Source: Casuarius casuarius
Lineage: Eukaryota; Chordata; Aves; Casuariiformes; Casuariidae
Assembly: GCA_003342895.1 (NCBI GenBank)
Contig: PTFA01000086.1
Span: 1,076,939-1,140,938, forward strand
DNA: 64,000 nucleotides
Reading direction: 5' to 3'
The position numbers and the translations under genes are program-made. The notes beneath the pieces are model-generated. The model saw only the letters and a program-made list of their open reading frames with translations. It was not told where the DNA came from and did not search any database. Positions 1-19,300 of the stretch are shown one piece after another. Position 1 is the stretch's first letter; every line of letters begins with the position of its first letter.

Positions 1-2538
1 GGAAAAAAGAATACTTTACTGAAACTTAGCATGTTCCAGTTCCAAGCATGCAAAAAGTGTGTGCAAATTTGTTCCTAACTTGCATTTAACTTTGTCATGA
101 CTGAGCTCTGAAATTAAGTAGCTGTGATCACAAATGACTGTAATTAGTTAGCTGCACACTTAATTACTAACTTGGTTGCATACATAAAATAACCTGCATG
201 CACGAAAATGTATGCACAGCTCTGGGAGAAATGCACACAAGTGAGACATATGCTTCTCATGTTGACTTTGTCTGCACCTCTTCAGCTGCTCTGGGCAAAA
301 CAGGCCCTTAGATGTTCAAGGGAGAGAGCCTGCATCTGCAAACTGTGTGGCAAGGCCAGACTCGGCATGCTCCTTGCAGCTGCAGACAAAGAAATAGGAA
401 AGTTGGCTTCTCAAACTCTGATTCCCCAACTGTTTCACTCATTGCTAGAAAGCTGTAGGTATTTCAGAAAGTTGCAGCTTTTTCAAGTTTTATGGGACCT
501 TAAACTGACTTTGACTCTCAATTTGGTTTCTGTTGCTTTCTTTTTTTTCACTTTCTTGATCCGAGTTCTGGTTATTTTGTTATTTTTCCAAATTTTTTGC
601 ACTATAGAGAAAATTGATGTAATTGTTTGCAACAAAAAAGATTTAAACAATTTGCATGAAATTCTTATAAAATTTTGAATCTCTGGCAAATGATGAAACC
701 ATCCACTTTTTCAGCAGTTTCAAATTTCAGTCTAAATTGACACATATATACACATATATATACTTTACTATTATTTGTCCACTGTTCAAAGGCAATGCAG
801 CAGAAGGAGGTACAAAGAGTGTTTTTTAAGGAAGAGACATTGAAATAGTGTGGAATTATTTATACATTTGTATTTATTTACAAAATGTTGTGGAACAGTA
901 TTTTCCTGTTTTCATAACCAGTCCTCCAGACAGGTGTTCCTATACATCGGCGCGAATTTTTTAATCTGCAGATCCAGTTTCTACGATAGGAACAATGTTG
1001 TGATTCAAGTCTTCATTTCTCCTTTCCTCCCTCTGCTCACAGCAAGTGGTTCTTCTCAACTTGACTTTTCTATTCGTCTTTGTCAGTGTCTCTATAATAA
1101 GAGGATATTGATGTGTTCCTAGAAAACAGTAACATTTCTTTTTACCACTTGTCTGACCAATAGGATTCTTTCAAATCTGTGTCTAGCTTTTTGAATTTTA
1201 TAGGCTATTGTATTTGTCGCTGGCTAGCTAAGAGGACTTTTAAGCTGCATTATGGCTTCTCAAAGACTTTGCTGAATTCTGTGGACTTCATGCTCCGCTC
1301 TGTCCTCCAGATCAGCTGAAAACCAGCCCCAGCTCACATTTGCCCACAGAAAGCCTTTGCATTCAGCAGACAGTGAGCTTCAGTGCTTTTTATTACTCCT
1401 TTTAGTCTCCTGTTGCTTCTTTAATTTCTTTGGTCTGTTAGTCTCAAAATTTACACCCAGCACTTGTTAGTACATGAAGTTAAGATAGTGTGAGCTGTTT
1501 CCCAAGCCTCTTCCTCTACAGAATGGCAGTAAGCAATGCCTACATTCACGGATCCAGAATATAGCAGCACCTTTCCTGACTGTGTTGAAAAGATAGGAGA
1601 GAGACACCCAGGTAGAGGTGGCTCTGGACAAGAAGAGCTGCTGGTGGCTAACAGTTGACATGGGACAGATTTGCTGCAAGGCCATTATGTGCACAGAAAT
1701 TCATTGTGTTGAGATTTGTCTATCTAAAAATCACACTCTCCATTTCTTAGAAACAGTGGGCACTTTGCCCTTGTTGTGGGAAAATTTAGGTTATTCTGCT
1801 TCTGGGAGCACTGTATCTTTTCCCAGTCCCTGGAGAGGGCATAGGTCTGCACCAAGAGGCTATCTCAATGGATCATGGGACCAGGTGATGCAGGAAAGCT
1901 CTGCTCTAGAAGCAGAGCCAGACCAGCCATGCTTTTAATCATCCGGAAATATGTGAAAGTACTAAACAATGGTACATGCTCATTTTTCCAACCCTTATGG
2001 CACTTATGAAAAAGAGAAACCACTACTAGATTGCTTGAGAGGTGCCTAATCAAAACATTACCAAGAGCAATCATTTGGCAGCACCATGAGGCAATATTAA
2101 TCCCCAAAAGAGAACTCCATTATGTCCTTTCGATGATTCAAGTGTCTAAAGGACCGGCTTTTAGGAGGGCTGCTTCTCTCCTCGCTGTGCAATGGGGAAT
2201 TGATGGCAGCACACACGGGGTACGGGTGTCATGCCAGAATGCGAGCAGGAAATACACGCATGGTTGTAAGAAGAGGTCTGCGCTCTTGCAGGCTCCTCCA
2301 CGTTTGGATGCTGTCTTTCAATGAGACTGCAATTCTCTCCCCGCTTTGGAAAACAAGAGACATGTTGCAATGGTTTGCTGGTTTCCCCTTGGCTTTGTAG
2401 CCGCTTAAAAAGTTGCCGGGGAAGACAAGTGTGTGTGTCCGTGTAGGGGGCAAATCCAAGGTGAGGTTCTCTCCTCACGGAGCCTCGTATCTGCCCAGCT
2501 AGGGGAGAGCTGGGCAGGTTTGTTATGCCATAACTGTT
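1..2538. other. Upstream non-coding flank of CBLN4
   Basis: I see no gene here. The stretch is AT-rich at its left end and becomes mixed towards 2500. A short alternating TA/CA tract lies at 741-763. The open frames on both strands are short, do not resemble any protein family I know and lack splice context. It may contain distal promoter elements of CBLN4, but nothing in the sequence identifies one firmly. Confidence 0.6.
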
Positions 2539-2585
2539 GGGAAGAAAGAGAGAGAGGGAGAGGGAGAGGGAGCGAGGGGGGAGAG
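2539..2585 (+). repeat. GA/GGA purine-rich tract
   Basis: An almost pure purine stretch of GA and GGGA units, broken by one C at 2573, lies about 630 bp upstream of the CBLN4 start codon. Tracts of this kind can form triplex DNA or bind GAGA/SP-type factors. It may also be simple-sequence drift. Confidence 0.8.
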
Positions 2586-2756
2586 CACTCCACTCTGCAG
2601 CACTCTGGCAGTGATATCAGACCCAGGATCTCAGCAGCTTTGGGGTAAGCTCCCACCTCTCCGCTTGCTGCTCAGAGCATCCTGGAGTCTCCGGCCAGAA
2701 GGGGAGAGCGAGCCGGCGGAGGCAATCACGGCAACGTCAAATGGTTTTATTTCTTC

Positions 2757-8185
<5,429 letters not shown>

Positions 8186-9305
8186 AGTCAATTTTCCTGT
8201 GACATCCATCCAGGTGTGGACTGATCATTGCCTCTGTTATATGAAGATCATTTTGTCATCATGGGATTGATGTTTCTTTATTGGTTTTTCATGGGTGAAT
8301 ATGGATTCTCTTTATGGATTTTGGCCCCATCCGAACTACTCAGAAGTTTCACAGAATTTTGTGTGTTTAAATACAACATATTTGGATTAAGACTAAAGCA
8401 GACAATAAGTATCTATGCTTAATGTTACAGTCTAAAGCTGCCTGCAAGATTTATTCAGATTTCATTTACTGGACTTATTGGATTCATGGGAGAAGTGGAT
8501 TTTCTTTAATTATGGCAACCAGGTCTATAATTTAGGAGAGTGTGAGTTCAGACTTCAATCAAGAGTTAGTGTGTTGCTGCCAAAGAACTGTATATTGATA
8601 TATTGGTTATACATGTTTTTGTTCATTGGGACTTAACTGATATGATTTATTCCATTGTCTTGAGAAAGGTAATTATTATTGATAAGTGATTGACTTTAAT
8701 TCTTCTCTGCGTGTAGTGTGTTGGATGGTTCACCCATATATTCATGCTCTGTCATTGGTCACAATGAAGTCTAGCCTACATAAAGCTAAGAGGTCACGGT
8801 TGTATTTTAATTGGATATGTAAGGTATTCCTATTTTCCACATGGTGTTTTCTAATAACAAGAGCAGATTATAACCATTAAAAAAAAACCACTCTTACCAG
8901 AGTTAAAGGTGATCATTCAGGCACAACTTTGCAAAACAGCTTTGCCCTGCAGGAAATCTCACACTTGTTCTTCAGCTTTAATTAACATGATTGATAATAA
9001 CCGCTCTATTAAAAACCTAAGGGATTCCTTCCTTAGACACAACACTTTATTAGCTGGACATGAGATCCCCTTGTTTGTAGTTATGTCTATTTTTCAAACC
9101 TTCTGTTGTGTTAAAGTTATCATCTGGTTTTGCCTTAATTCCACAAATGTATATAATTTCAGATCATATGTTAACAAATATTAAATCCAAATAGCCGGTA
9201 CTTAACTTGGTGCAATATCTTTTTGGCTTTTTGTACAGGTCATATGAATTCATAAATTTATTTATTATGTCACTGTTACATAATAAAGATTAATATATGT
9301 TAGCT
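8186..9305 (+). other. CBLN4: Probable CBLN4 3' UTR
   Basis: Non-coding, AT-rich sequence after the stop codon. A Pumilio-type element TGTATATA is at 9148-9155, and an AU-rich nonamer TTATTTATT is at 9258-9266. An AATAAA at 9282-9287 is the most convenient polyadenylation signal, giving an end near 9305. A weaker ATTAAA occurs at 8875-8880 and another AATAAA at 9999-10004, so alternative ends are possible. Confidence 0.5.
9282..9287 (+). terminator. CBLN4: Candidate polyadenylation signal AATAAA
   Basis: Canonical hexamer about 1.1 kb after the CBLN4 stop, 16 bases downstream of an AU-rich nonamer. No RNA evidence is available. The AATAAA at 9999-10004 is the main alternative. Confidence 0.45.
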
Positions 9306-10306
9306 GAATTTTTGACCTTTGGAATTTGGAAGTCACTTCACACTATTTTTCTATTGGATGCAATTATTATATGCAAAGTGTAAGCTTTTGGGATTTGTAG
9401 AAACTGTCCTGGGAGGCAGGCAAACTGTCATAGTTCGCTCTGGCAGAATCCTAGAGGTAATCTGCATGATCTAGAAATAACCTATGCATTTTATCTGGAA
9501 ACATTTAGACAGATATCCTGGCTACACTGGAGTCAGTGTTAAGAATCACATTGATTCCTAAGGATTTTGGAGGAGACCTACGCTTTAGGTTTTGCCATCA
9601 GCATCAAACTCCAGTGCAATCAAATTGAAATCAATTGAAAATGATTTTCACAGGCAGTGCTAATGAAACCTGCCTTCCTCATGCCCAGAATATATGCTGA
9701 CTTTGATGGAAATCTGTGCTTTGCATATCATGAAGCATGTGGTTCTAAATTAGAAAATATTATATATTTGAGAGAAATTTTGGATGGAAGAATATTCAGC
9801 AATCTAGAACCTTCTCTAAAATCCATTAAAATAAAGAAAATCTCTTCTTGATTAGCATTAGGCTTGGATTTGCTCTTTAGGGTAATCTCTTGCCAACTTC
9901 TTTGCATGTTAGCCAGGTGCAGTGTATTATATTGTTCTACTCCTGTAAATGGGTATTTCACTCGTATAAAGCCTAAGGCACAGCTGGTTGATGCTCCCAA
10001 TAAAACTGTCATGGAATCAAGGGCACGGAATTGTGCCCAAATGCCTTATTTTTTCAGAACTGGAGCCAACATGTAGGTTGTTTTTTGGGTTTTTTTAGAC
10101 TTTCAGGAGGATAGGTGGGTATGTTTGCATTCTTGTAGAAGTCAGGTGAGGACAAGCTCATTTGCTAGACAAAGTATGCTTTCGGTACAAAGCACTGCAG
10201 TGTGCACAGTACTGGGAAGGCATGGCCAGAAGGCAAATGATTTACATCTTGGAAAAATATAAACAAGTTTCCCATTATGATTAATCAAAATATATCACCA
10301 ATATAC

Positions 10307-10308
<2 letters not shown>

Positions 10309-10369
<61 letters not shown>
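10309..10369. repeat. 61-base A homopolymer
   Basis: An uninterrupted run of 61 A, followed directly by a short TG/TA tract. It could be a poly(A) tail of a retrocopy whose body is not recognisable, a microsatellite, or an assembly expansion. The 220 bp before it match no element I know, and I see no clear target-site duplication. Confidence 0.95.
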
Positions 10370-10371
<2 letters not shown>

Positions 10372-10522
10372 GTATATATACACATAATTAAAAAAAACCT
10401 GGGACTGCAGTGGGTATTATACACAGTATTAAGAAAAACGGTTATTTGTCATAGAGGTTGATTTCAGAGGGGATCAGTATTTTCTAGAAAATTGGTAAAA
10501 TCTGAAAGCTGACCCTACCTTT

Positions 10523-10546
10523 TATATACATATATATATGTATATA
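10523..10546. repeat. TA/CA microsatellite, self-complementary
   Basis: A 24-base alternating TA-rich tract that equals its own reverse complement. It is simple sequence with cruciform potential. Confidence 0.8.
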
Positions 10547-13500
10547 CACATAATGTGAAAAAATATTGTTTCTACACAGAAGAAAGAAAAATGGCATTAA
10601 AAATGTCAGTATGCTTTTGAGAATGACCAAATGTATCTGACTTCTTTAGTTTGTAAACATATAATCTCCTAAAACTACTATTAGCATTCAGCAATACTGA
10701 GATATCTTGATATACTGTTGATTTCCCCTTGGCAAAACATTTCTGATTGCTTCAGAGTCATTAACAGTTATTTAAACTTTAACTAGAGAGTCTAGGAAGT
10801 TATTCAATTAAGGAGATACCTCTAAATTGACAATTACTAATTATCGTGCTAATGAAAGGAACAAAAATTTACAGATAACTCAGTGCAAGCCAGCTTGTGA
10901 TTGGTCTTTAGCTGATGTTAGGAATTGACTCAACTCAGAGGTGGCATCTGGAGATGAGCAAGTGTACACCAGCTCCCTTAAGTCACATTTAAACATTTTA
11001 ATAAGAAAGAGCTGTGGTCTTCAGACTAAAACTTGGGCTAACTTCCAGATCGTAAGCTCATTTTCATGGTATTGTCCCACATGTCAACTGTTTTGGTAGG
11101 AGTTTCTCCCAGAAAAGGCAGGTGGAGCAGAGTCTGATCTAGCTGGAGCAGAACTGTTCTTCTCTTTCTCTTTTCTCATTCCTCTTTGTCCTCCCATGTT
11201 GATGCTACAGGAGTTTTCTTGTGCAGAAGCAGTAGGTCAAGAGATGCTTGAAATGTCAATGGGTATTTAAGATTATAGTCTTGATTTCTTTTTTTTATTT
11301 ATTAAAAAAAAAACATTAAAACCTGGCAGAAGTTAACACTGATAATTCCCATTGTGGCTGCTGTACTGAGCTGCACTGTAAAGGTTAGAGTCGAATTTCT
11401 GGTCCTGTTGAATTTGATGATGGTAGCTGTACCGATTTTCATGAGGGTAAAATTTTGCCCTCTGTGTGTACCCATGCTGCAGAAGGTGGTGAGGCTCTAG
11501 ATTCACGTCCTTCAACATATTTCCTTTTTACAGTCAACAGCTTAGACGGGAGGGTAAGCACTCAAGAAAGCTTTCTGGCCATGTGTAGTAAAGAAAAAAA
11601 AAAGGTTACTTTCTGAGAGTAAGGTATTTTATATACTGGTATTACCAGTAGGTCTGTTTACAAAGGACAGCAGCATTTTAACCTCTATTTTATCTATATT
11701 TATAGTTTATCCATATTTTAGTATATAACTGAGGAAAAAAGAACCATATAGTTCTGCTCAGGTGATTAAGTGTCTTTGGTAGAGCCAAGAATATGCTGGT
11801 CTCCCAAACGCATCCTGTATACTAAGCTGCTGTTTCTTGTTGTAGGATCCTATTTACTAGCAAGAGTTTAGGATATGTCAAATAATTCTGGAACCAAAAG
11901 TGATATCTCTCAAAAGAACTTTGGTGACGTAAATGTTCGTTGTATTAAATTACCTTCACCAGGTCATGGCAGAGCGAATATTGCGACCTCAATGTTACTA
12001 CTGAGTAAATGGGGAAAGGGGCTCGGGAAATGCAGTGCTGTACCTAGAACGCAAACTCATCCACCACTGGTGCTCTTTCCTTTTGAGTTTGCAGGATTGC
12101 TCCTTTTTCTGATATGGGGCATTTTTTGAGAAAGGATGTTTTCAGAATGAATGGCATGCTACTTTATTTCCTTTTCTATATTATTTAGATCTCTGTTTCT
12201 AGAAATGTAGATGCGGTGAAACAGGACAGTTTTAAGCACCTTACAAAACTCAAAATTAGTCATCCACTCTCTTTTTTTTAAGCCCCTAGAAGAACACATC
12301 CGCAGTACATATAGTATTTTTTACAAGCTGGATTTAGGATAGAGAAGACGAATGCAAGAAGCAGTATGTCATAATCACAACAAGGAAGCTGAACTGTTAA
12401 TGTGAAATATGGGCTGAAGTAGAGAAACAGACAAGATATATTCTACTCATTTTATAAGAGTTTGTGGGTTAGTAACGTTTTACCTTAGCAGTTCATTACA
12501 GTTGCCCTTCTTATAGTAACAACACTTCAATATTCAAACTCTTTGTCTTTTAAAGACAATGTTAACCAGAAGACTCTGGGTAAATAAACGAAGATCCCCA
12601 GTGACAGAATTTATTGGTTGTCACATGCCACAACAACATATTTTTTGTACTATTGTTGTCCAGACGGAAAAGGCTCCTTTGAGAAAACACATTGTCTTAG
12701 ACACTGAGCTGGGAAGTTATTTATCTGTTGGTGGTTAGCAATGGGGAAAAAAAAATCTTTCCTGCTCTAGAGCACTAAGGGGAATGCATACAAAGAATAA
12801 CGATAAAATCAGTCACCGTTATATAAGTGATGATGAGAATAATGAAAATGTGGCTTGAATAGTCTGTTTAGTGAAAGCTGTGATCTAAGGCGTTTGATGG
12901 AAGCAATCACTATTTTAATCTTCACAGTTTGGGGGAAGGGAAAAAAAGCCAGTTGCATCATTTTTTAACAGATTCTTTTCTTTCTTCCTTTTTTTTTCCT
13001 TTTGCCTTGTGGTTTAGCTTAGCTGCAAAAGAAAAAAAAAGATCAGAAATGATCTAAGAAAAGTTCAGTTCTGCAGGGGGACAGAGAGGGGAGGAAAATG
13101 ACAGAGTTGGTTTCCACGCAACTTGACTTAACCTAAATGCGTTTCTGACCTATTGTCCAGTTTAGTAGATTTGCCTAAGTGTGTTCTGCTTATATGCGTA
13201 ATACTTTTCTATAATGCATGATACTGACCCATCCTGTTAAGGCCACCATATTGTAATCTGATGGTTTTTATTCCTGCTGGAGGAAACTAGATGTAGAAGC
13301 GTAGTGCAGAGCACTGGAGTTTGGCAAATAAAACAGCTTTATCTCTATATTTACACGTGTGCCTGGATTTACTCCTACAAAGCAGGTTTCTGTCATTCCT
13401 GGGGCATTTTTGGTGCAAAGGGCAAATGTGTGTACAAGCATTCACACACTCAAAAACAAGCTGAGACTGTGGATATTTCTGAATTACAGCTGATGCAGGA

Positions 13501-16313
13501 AAAACTGTAGTCTGATCTCTTTGGGAGGGCATTTAAATGTGCTGTATGGCCCTGATGCCGAAAGGAGGCAGACCTTGAAGGTACTGAAGGGTTGCTGAAG
13601 CTCCGAGGGCACAAGACATGACTGCAGAAGGAGGGTCTGTATTGACCCAAATATTGGGGTTTCTTTAGAATTTTTGGAGCAGAGTTGTGACAGTCAGGCA
13701 TGTCTTCAGTCATCCTGGGGTTCCACTATGCATGTATTAGCTCTATGTTTAAAAATCAATGATTTTGGTTTTATTCTACCTCTTTTCTTTGTAAATGAAG
13801 GTCTATTTACAAGGAACATATGGGATTCTCAAACAAAGGTAATCTTTAAAACTAACACTGTCTGAAAATAAATGTAAGAAAAAGGTCTTCAAAGCATATA
13901 GCAAGGCTAAATTTCTCTTAAATTGAAGGCATGCAATTAAGCAGAAAAACAGAATAAAATAAGGATACATCTGTGCTCTACCATATAACTAAACTTAAAG
14001 AAGTAGAATTGATTCTGGTGCCTATCCCATATACCTGCAAAGCCCCGTACAGCAGTACAACTCATTATGTTGGCTAGTCCCACTGTGCGGTAGGAGAAAC
14101 CGCCACTGGGCAGCCTCACGTTGTAGTGGTGAGGTGGCTTCTGCTAATGAGATGCATTTCCGCAGGAGAAAGATGAGCTCCAGAGTCTGAACGTTTTCCG
14201 GGAAGCACAGGGGTCCATGCGGCTCCTCTAGAGCCTCTCAAGTGCCCCGACAGCCTTGACCAGCCTTCACGATGCTCTGACAGCAGGCTGCAAAATTTTA
14301 CTTGAAACCATTCCCTATCAGGAAATGCCATTCGATTTTGCTTATTGTTTACAAAAAGCAGACGTATTTTAAGGAAAGATTATTTGCAAATAAAGGGAGA
14401 GTAGAATGTTTTGGACTAAAAAGGTTTAATATTTAATTCTAAACATTTGAAAGTTTACATTAATGGAAAGAAGAAGAAAAGAGTTAGAACCAAAACAAAA
14501 CAACTGAACTTTTGAAAAAAACCTATTTTGACTGGTCTAAAATGATTTGTATCACCAGAATTTCATTTGGCTAAAAAACTGTACAACTTTGGAGTTTTGC
14601 TTGGATGAATTTATTTCCAAAAATCTTTTTTTTTAACAGAAAGAACAGGTTTTCCAACAAGCTTTCCTTTCATTCTATCAATTGATTTACTAAAGCAGTA
14701 GTTTGCAGTCTGCTGAAAAGTCTGCAAAGATTTCACAAACTGTGGTTTGTGATTTCTGAATATGCCTTTACCTTTATCTGCTTTCCTCTTTGGGGAGTAG
14801 AGGATCAAACATGGAAAATTTCCTCTGTTGAGGAAACTGGAATTGCATTAAGCACACCTGGTTTAAAGGTATTACTAGAGGCTCAAATTAATATTTAAGT
14901 TCAGTGAAAACTTCCTGAGGACCTTTGTCATTTTAAGGTCAGGGCGTAGCAGGAAAGGGTCCGGATTTCGCACACAATTTGGTCTCCTTTGCACCCGCAC
15001 CCTAGCTCTACCTTGGCCCTTGGTTGCTACTTCCCCATAGTCATGTACTAGGGCATGGTATAACCTAGCGCTAAAGAAACCTTTTCCGCAATGAACAGCG
15101 ACGAGTGCGGCTGTCCCTTCGTCCCAATCTGTGCCAATCACCTTTTTAGCAGTGAATATTTATAGCTTGACCATGGCTACAGCAGTATGATAAATAATGG
15201 CTGAAAGGTTGGAGAGCTGTGGTTGGCATCTCATGTCAAAATGGCTTAATTTCTGGAGGGTCCAGGCTGATCTATGGTTTTGCATAAAAATCATGCACAG
15301 CTCAGCATTCCCAAATGTTTCACTCGAGAGCACAGAGCCGCATAGCTGAGGCTGAAGAAATTTTTTGAATTACACTCACTGAGTTTCCTCTAGAAATGTA
15401 ACCTCTGCTTTGCAGAAAAGTACAAGCTTGTGTGCCTGGAGATGTATTCACTGTGGCTGTGCAACTGCTCCACCAGCCTGTGCAATTACGGAAGTTAGTG
15501 CTTTTGAATATTCACACACAAAAATGCACCCGTTCCTACTTTTATTTTTTTGGTAACCAAAGCATAATTGTTCTCTCCTTCTATGTTTCCCTCCACTCTA
15601 TGTGTGTGTTTGTGTGTATGCCTATAGTTTTAAAGTCATGCATGCAAATTTGATATGCACACATATACTGTTTATATGTCTGTCTCTCAAACCCATGTAT
15701 ATACACTTAAGCATATATACTTACAAACATATAACTGTCTCATGTAGTCTGAATTTCAGAGGTACTTCAGAATTTAAATGAGATCCAAACAGGATGAGAA
15801 AGCTGCCCCAGACAGTCATTTGTATTTGTTCTGTATATATAAAGGAAAAAAATAGTTGAAAAGTTGTAAAAATTACAAGTGGCTTTTGATTCATTATTTC
15901 CACACTGCGTATTTAGTAGGCATTATTTCTGACTTCATATTTTTTTATGTTGTTTGAGATTCTTTTCGTCTGGGATTACAGAGAAGTAGTATTGACAAGT
16001 GGTGGGTTTAAGTACTAGTTTCTGCAGTCACTCTTCCTCCCGTGGGATCACAATTTCATTCTTTCTGTCTTCAAAAAAGAAAAGAAAAAGAAAAGCAGTT
16101 AGCCTATCTCTTCCATGCTTAGCTACCTGCAGACAGCAACATCATTAGACATATATATGTAGATAAAGTGAGACCAGTCAAAAAATGAGCACGATTTTCA
16201 TCTAAATGTCTTTGTGGATAAATATGTATCACATCTCAGAAAGGAAAACTTAGCCTGCTACTTGTTTTTGTTTCATTTATATAGACTGCCTAATACAATG
16301 TTGTTGGCCAGCC

Positions 16314-16333
16314 TATTTTATTTATTTATTTAA
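16314..16333. repeat. TTTA microsatellite
   Basis: About five TTTA units in tandem. Simple sequence with no sign of function. Confidence 0.8.
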
Positions 16334-19300
16334 GCCTCTTTGTAGATTCGAATTTGGTTAGTCTTGCCAGCTGCCCAGATCTGCCTAGGTTGTTCAGTGT
16401 CTGGCCAGGAAGCCTAACCAATTCCTCCAAAGCTTAGCAGCAGTGAAATGTGTCCATTCACCCTTTGCACTCTTTGCTCATTACTGACAATAGTGTAAGA
16501 CAACCAGATATCTCTATAGGCGCTGAAAGCAATGAAGAAAGTAATAAACTATCCTAGAAGGCATTCAGCACCAGGCAGGTTGGATTCTTCTTGGCAGTTG
16601 CAAAAATGCAGCAATACAGAGTAGCTCTTCTGGTCATCAGTGTACAGCTGGGACTACTGCCTGCAGTGGAGATTTATAGCTAAAGAGTCAAAAGATAACC
16701 TGATGTACATGTTTAAGGACACCTCATCTCCAGTTTCTTTGGAAGAAATAAGCTCTGGTTCATTTCTAGAAAGCAGAACTGTGGTCCAAATAATGAAAAG
16801 ACTTGAAGAAAGATTACCTAAAACACGGGAACGTTAGGCCAGTCACTGCTGAATAAGAGAAATGAATTCTGTAATGGCATCATGCATTTTGCTTTGTGGA
16901 CTCTCCATATCGATTCCTACAAAAATAATAAAGGCTTCTGAAGAAAATAAGTGCTAGATCATCTATCTTAGTTGTCTTCAATTCAATACATGATAAGTAA
17001 GATAGTCTAGATTTAGTCTGCTGTAAACACTGATTCACTGGGCATGATGCAGCTGTCATGTACTTTCTGTACAGAAATTACTTAACCGAATGAGTATGGA
17101 AGATACTTTTCTTCAGGTCCCTGAGAGAGAACTGAGGGCCTATAACTTGACTGAATGACAATGTTAGAAATAGAATATATTGAGATTAAAAGTCTGACTT
17201 CCAGGCTGTAATCCTCAGTTTATATAAATTGAATACTACGTACATACATTTGGTGCAAAAGACTGGGGGTTTTGTGCATATCAGTGCTAGTCTTGGCTAA
17301 GACATAGAGTTGGGCTAAGAAGGGTTTCCAGTAATGATGGCACGCCAGATACTGATCATGAGCATTTTAAACTCAGATGATTTCTCAAAAACTCACTCTG
17401 AGAGGATAAATTTTACTGAGCATATAGTCTAAAGATTTCAAGATGAAAGGCTGTTTACTAGAGCTGGACATAATGTATCAAGTACATTTAATAGCGGGGA
17501 AAAAACTGATTCAGAGTTTTGTTCTTTGTTCATTGCCAGATACGAGAGCAATGCCTGATCTGTAAGAGCACCTGCAACACCTGCAAAATGAACAACATTC
17601 AAAAAAACCTTTGAAAAAAAAAATCTGCTTATTGGCACTTCATGATATTGCCTAAAGTTAGGGCCACCCACCCAATATATAGAAGACTCAGGTCATAGTT
17701 TCCTGTTTGCCTTGAGTTCATGTCTTCCAGACCTCAAATGCATCTTTAAAGCAAGGTTGTTTGGTGATAGGTAACAAGGGGAAAATCTGCAGTGAAGTAA
17801 TGGCCATCCAGACCAGCGGAGCATTCACCGCACTGTGATGTAAAATCAAGTTACAGACTTTCTTGGTGCTCCTCGTGGCTATTAGAGGCATATGCTTTAC
17901 TGGAGGTTTTCCACTGAAGGCGAGAAAGCTGTCTCTGTCCAGTGTTATGGATAATTGCTCATAGAAAAGTCCGCATCTGACATGTTGTTAGTGGCAATGG
18001 AAACATAATGCTTAAGAAGTAAATAAATCGGTAACCATTTAAGCACTGAACCATTGTATAATGCCGGGGCCAAGCTAGGGATGCCTGTAAGCTTATTTTT
18101 TTTCTCTCTCTACTGTAAATCTGAGTTTAAGAGGTTCAAAAGCCTTTGTAAGATTTTTCCTGTTTTCTTCTGGAAAGCTCAGCTAAGGAATTTGGTTTTC
18201 ATGATGCCCCTTAGGGCCCACACAAAGTAATAAGTCAGCATCATTTTCTAGCTGCAGTTGATAACATTTATTGCTAATTCTTTAAACCCTTCTTTAAAAG
18301 AAAACAAGTCTGCAACCTGCACTGCACCCACAGGAATAATCTTTCTTTTCCTCAGTTTGGTAATTCAATTGTGACTTGTAAACTTGTGCAGTTGTAGCAA
18401 AAAAAAGTATACAGTCAACTCCAATCTATCTTGAGGAAAGTAAAAAGTGCTTACCACTACTGGTGTAGTAAATCCTGGCTGCTTTATTAAATAAATGTAG
18501 AATTTCACTCAGAAGCCTTCAGGAAGAAGAGTTTTAGAATATCTGTACAATTTAGCACATTTTAAAGCTGAATAAAGATTGATTCAATTTGGGAGTGAGA
18601 TTTAAACTGATGGCATACCAAATCCAACTTAAATTAACTTGAAAAGTATAAGCATTATTTATGTCTTCTGAATTGTGAAAGGCAAACACGTCTACTGGAG
18701 AAATTCCTGAGTATCGTAATCTCTTTGGTGCTGGAAAAATAATGAATCTAAAAAATGATCCCATAACTATTAATAATTGTAAGTCAGATTTTGAATAGTC
18801 TTCTGTAATAATCTTTAAACATGCAAGCAGGCCAGGATGCAGTAGACAGTTAAGCACACGTATAATGCTAAAAGTTGAAGCTGCTTCATTGGCTTTAATT
18901 AACCTATTTCCATTTTTAAAGTTATGTGTCTGCTTAATTCTTTGTTGCAGTAACAGAAGAGACTTTACAGGGAGAGTTAATGTTTTAAAAATTAATTTGA
19001 CATGCAATCAACCAACCGAATTTCTATGGCTGTGCTAAACTGAGGACACTGCTCAAAGATGAAATCTCCTCCCGTCTTTCAGGACCTCTGACTAAACTCT
19101 AACCCCATGGGTGCATTTGGGTGCCAGACCACACCTTCGGAGAGGGGTGAAGTCAAGATGACTCACATCGGTATTCACACAATACTCGCAGTCTGGTAGC
19201 AAAGGAAAAGATATGACAAGATAAGAAATACTAAAACCAGCCCCCCCTTTAATGCAGGTGGGGTTGCGGGAGCAGATGTTGCTCCCTATGCTGCAGCCAC

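Noticed and set aside
16564..16582. Possible REST/NRSF site beginning TTCAGCACC
   Set aside because: The left half-site is exact, but the right half (AGGCAGGTT) does not match the GGACAGC half, so the full site is absent.
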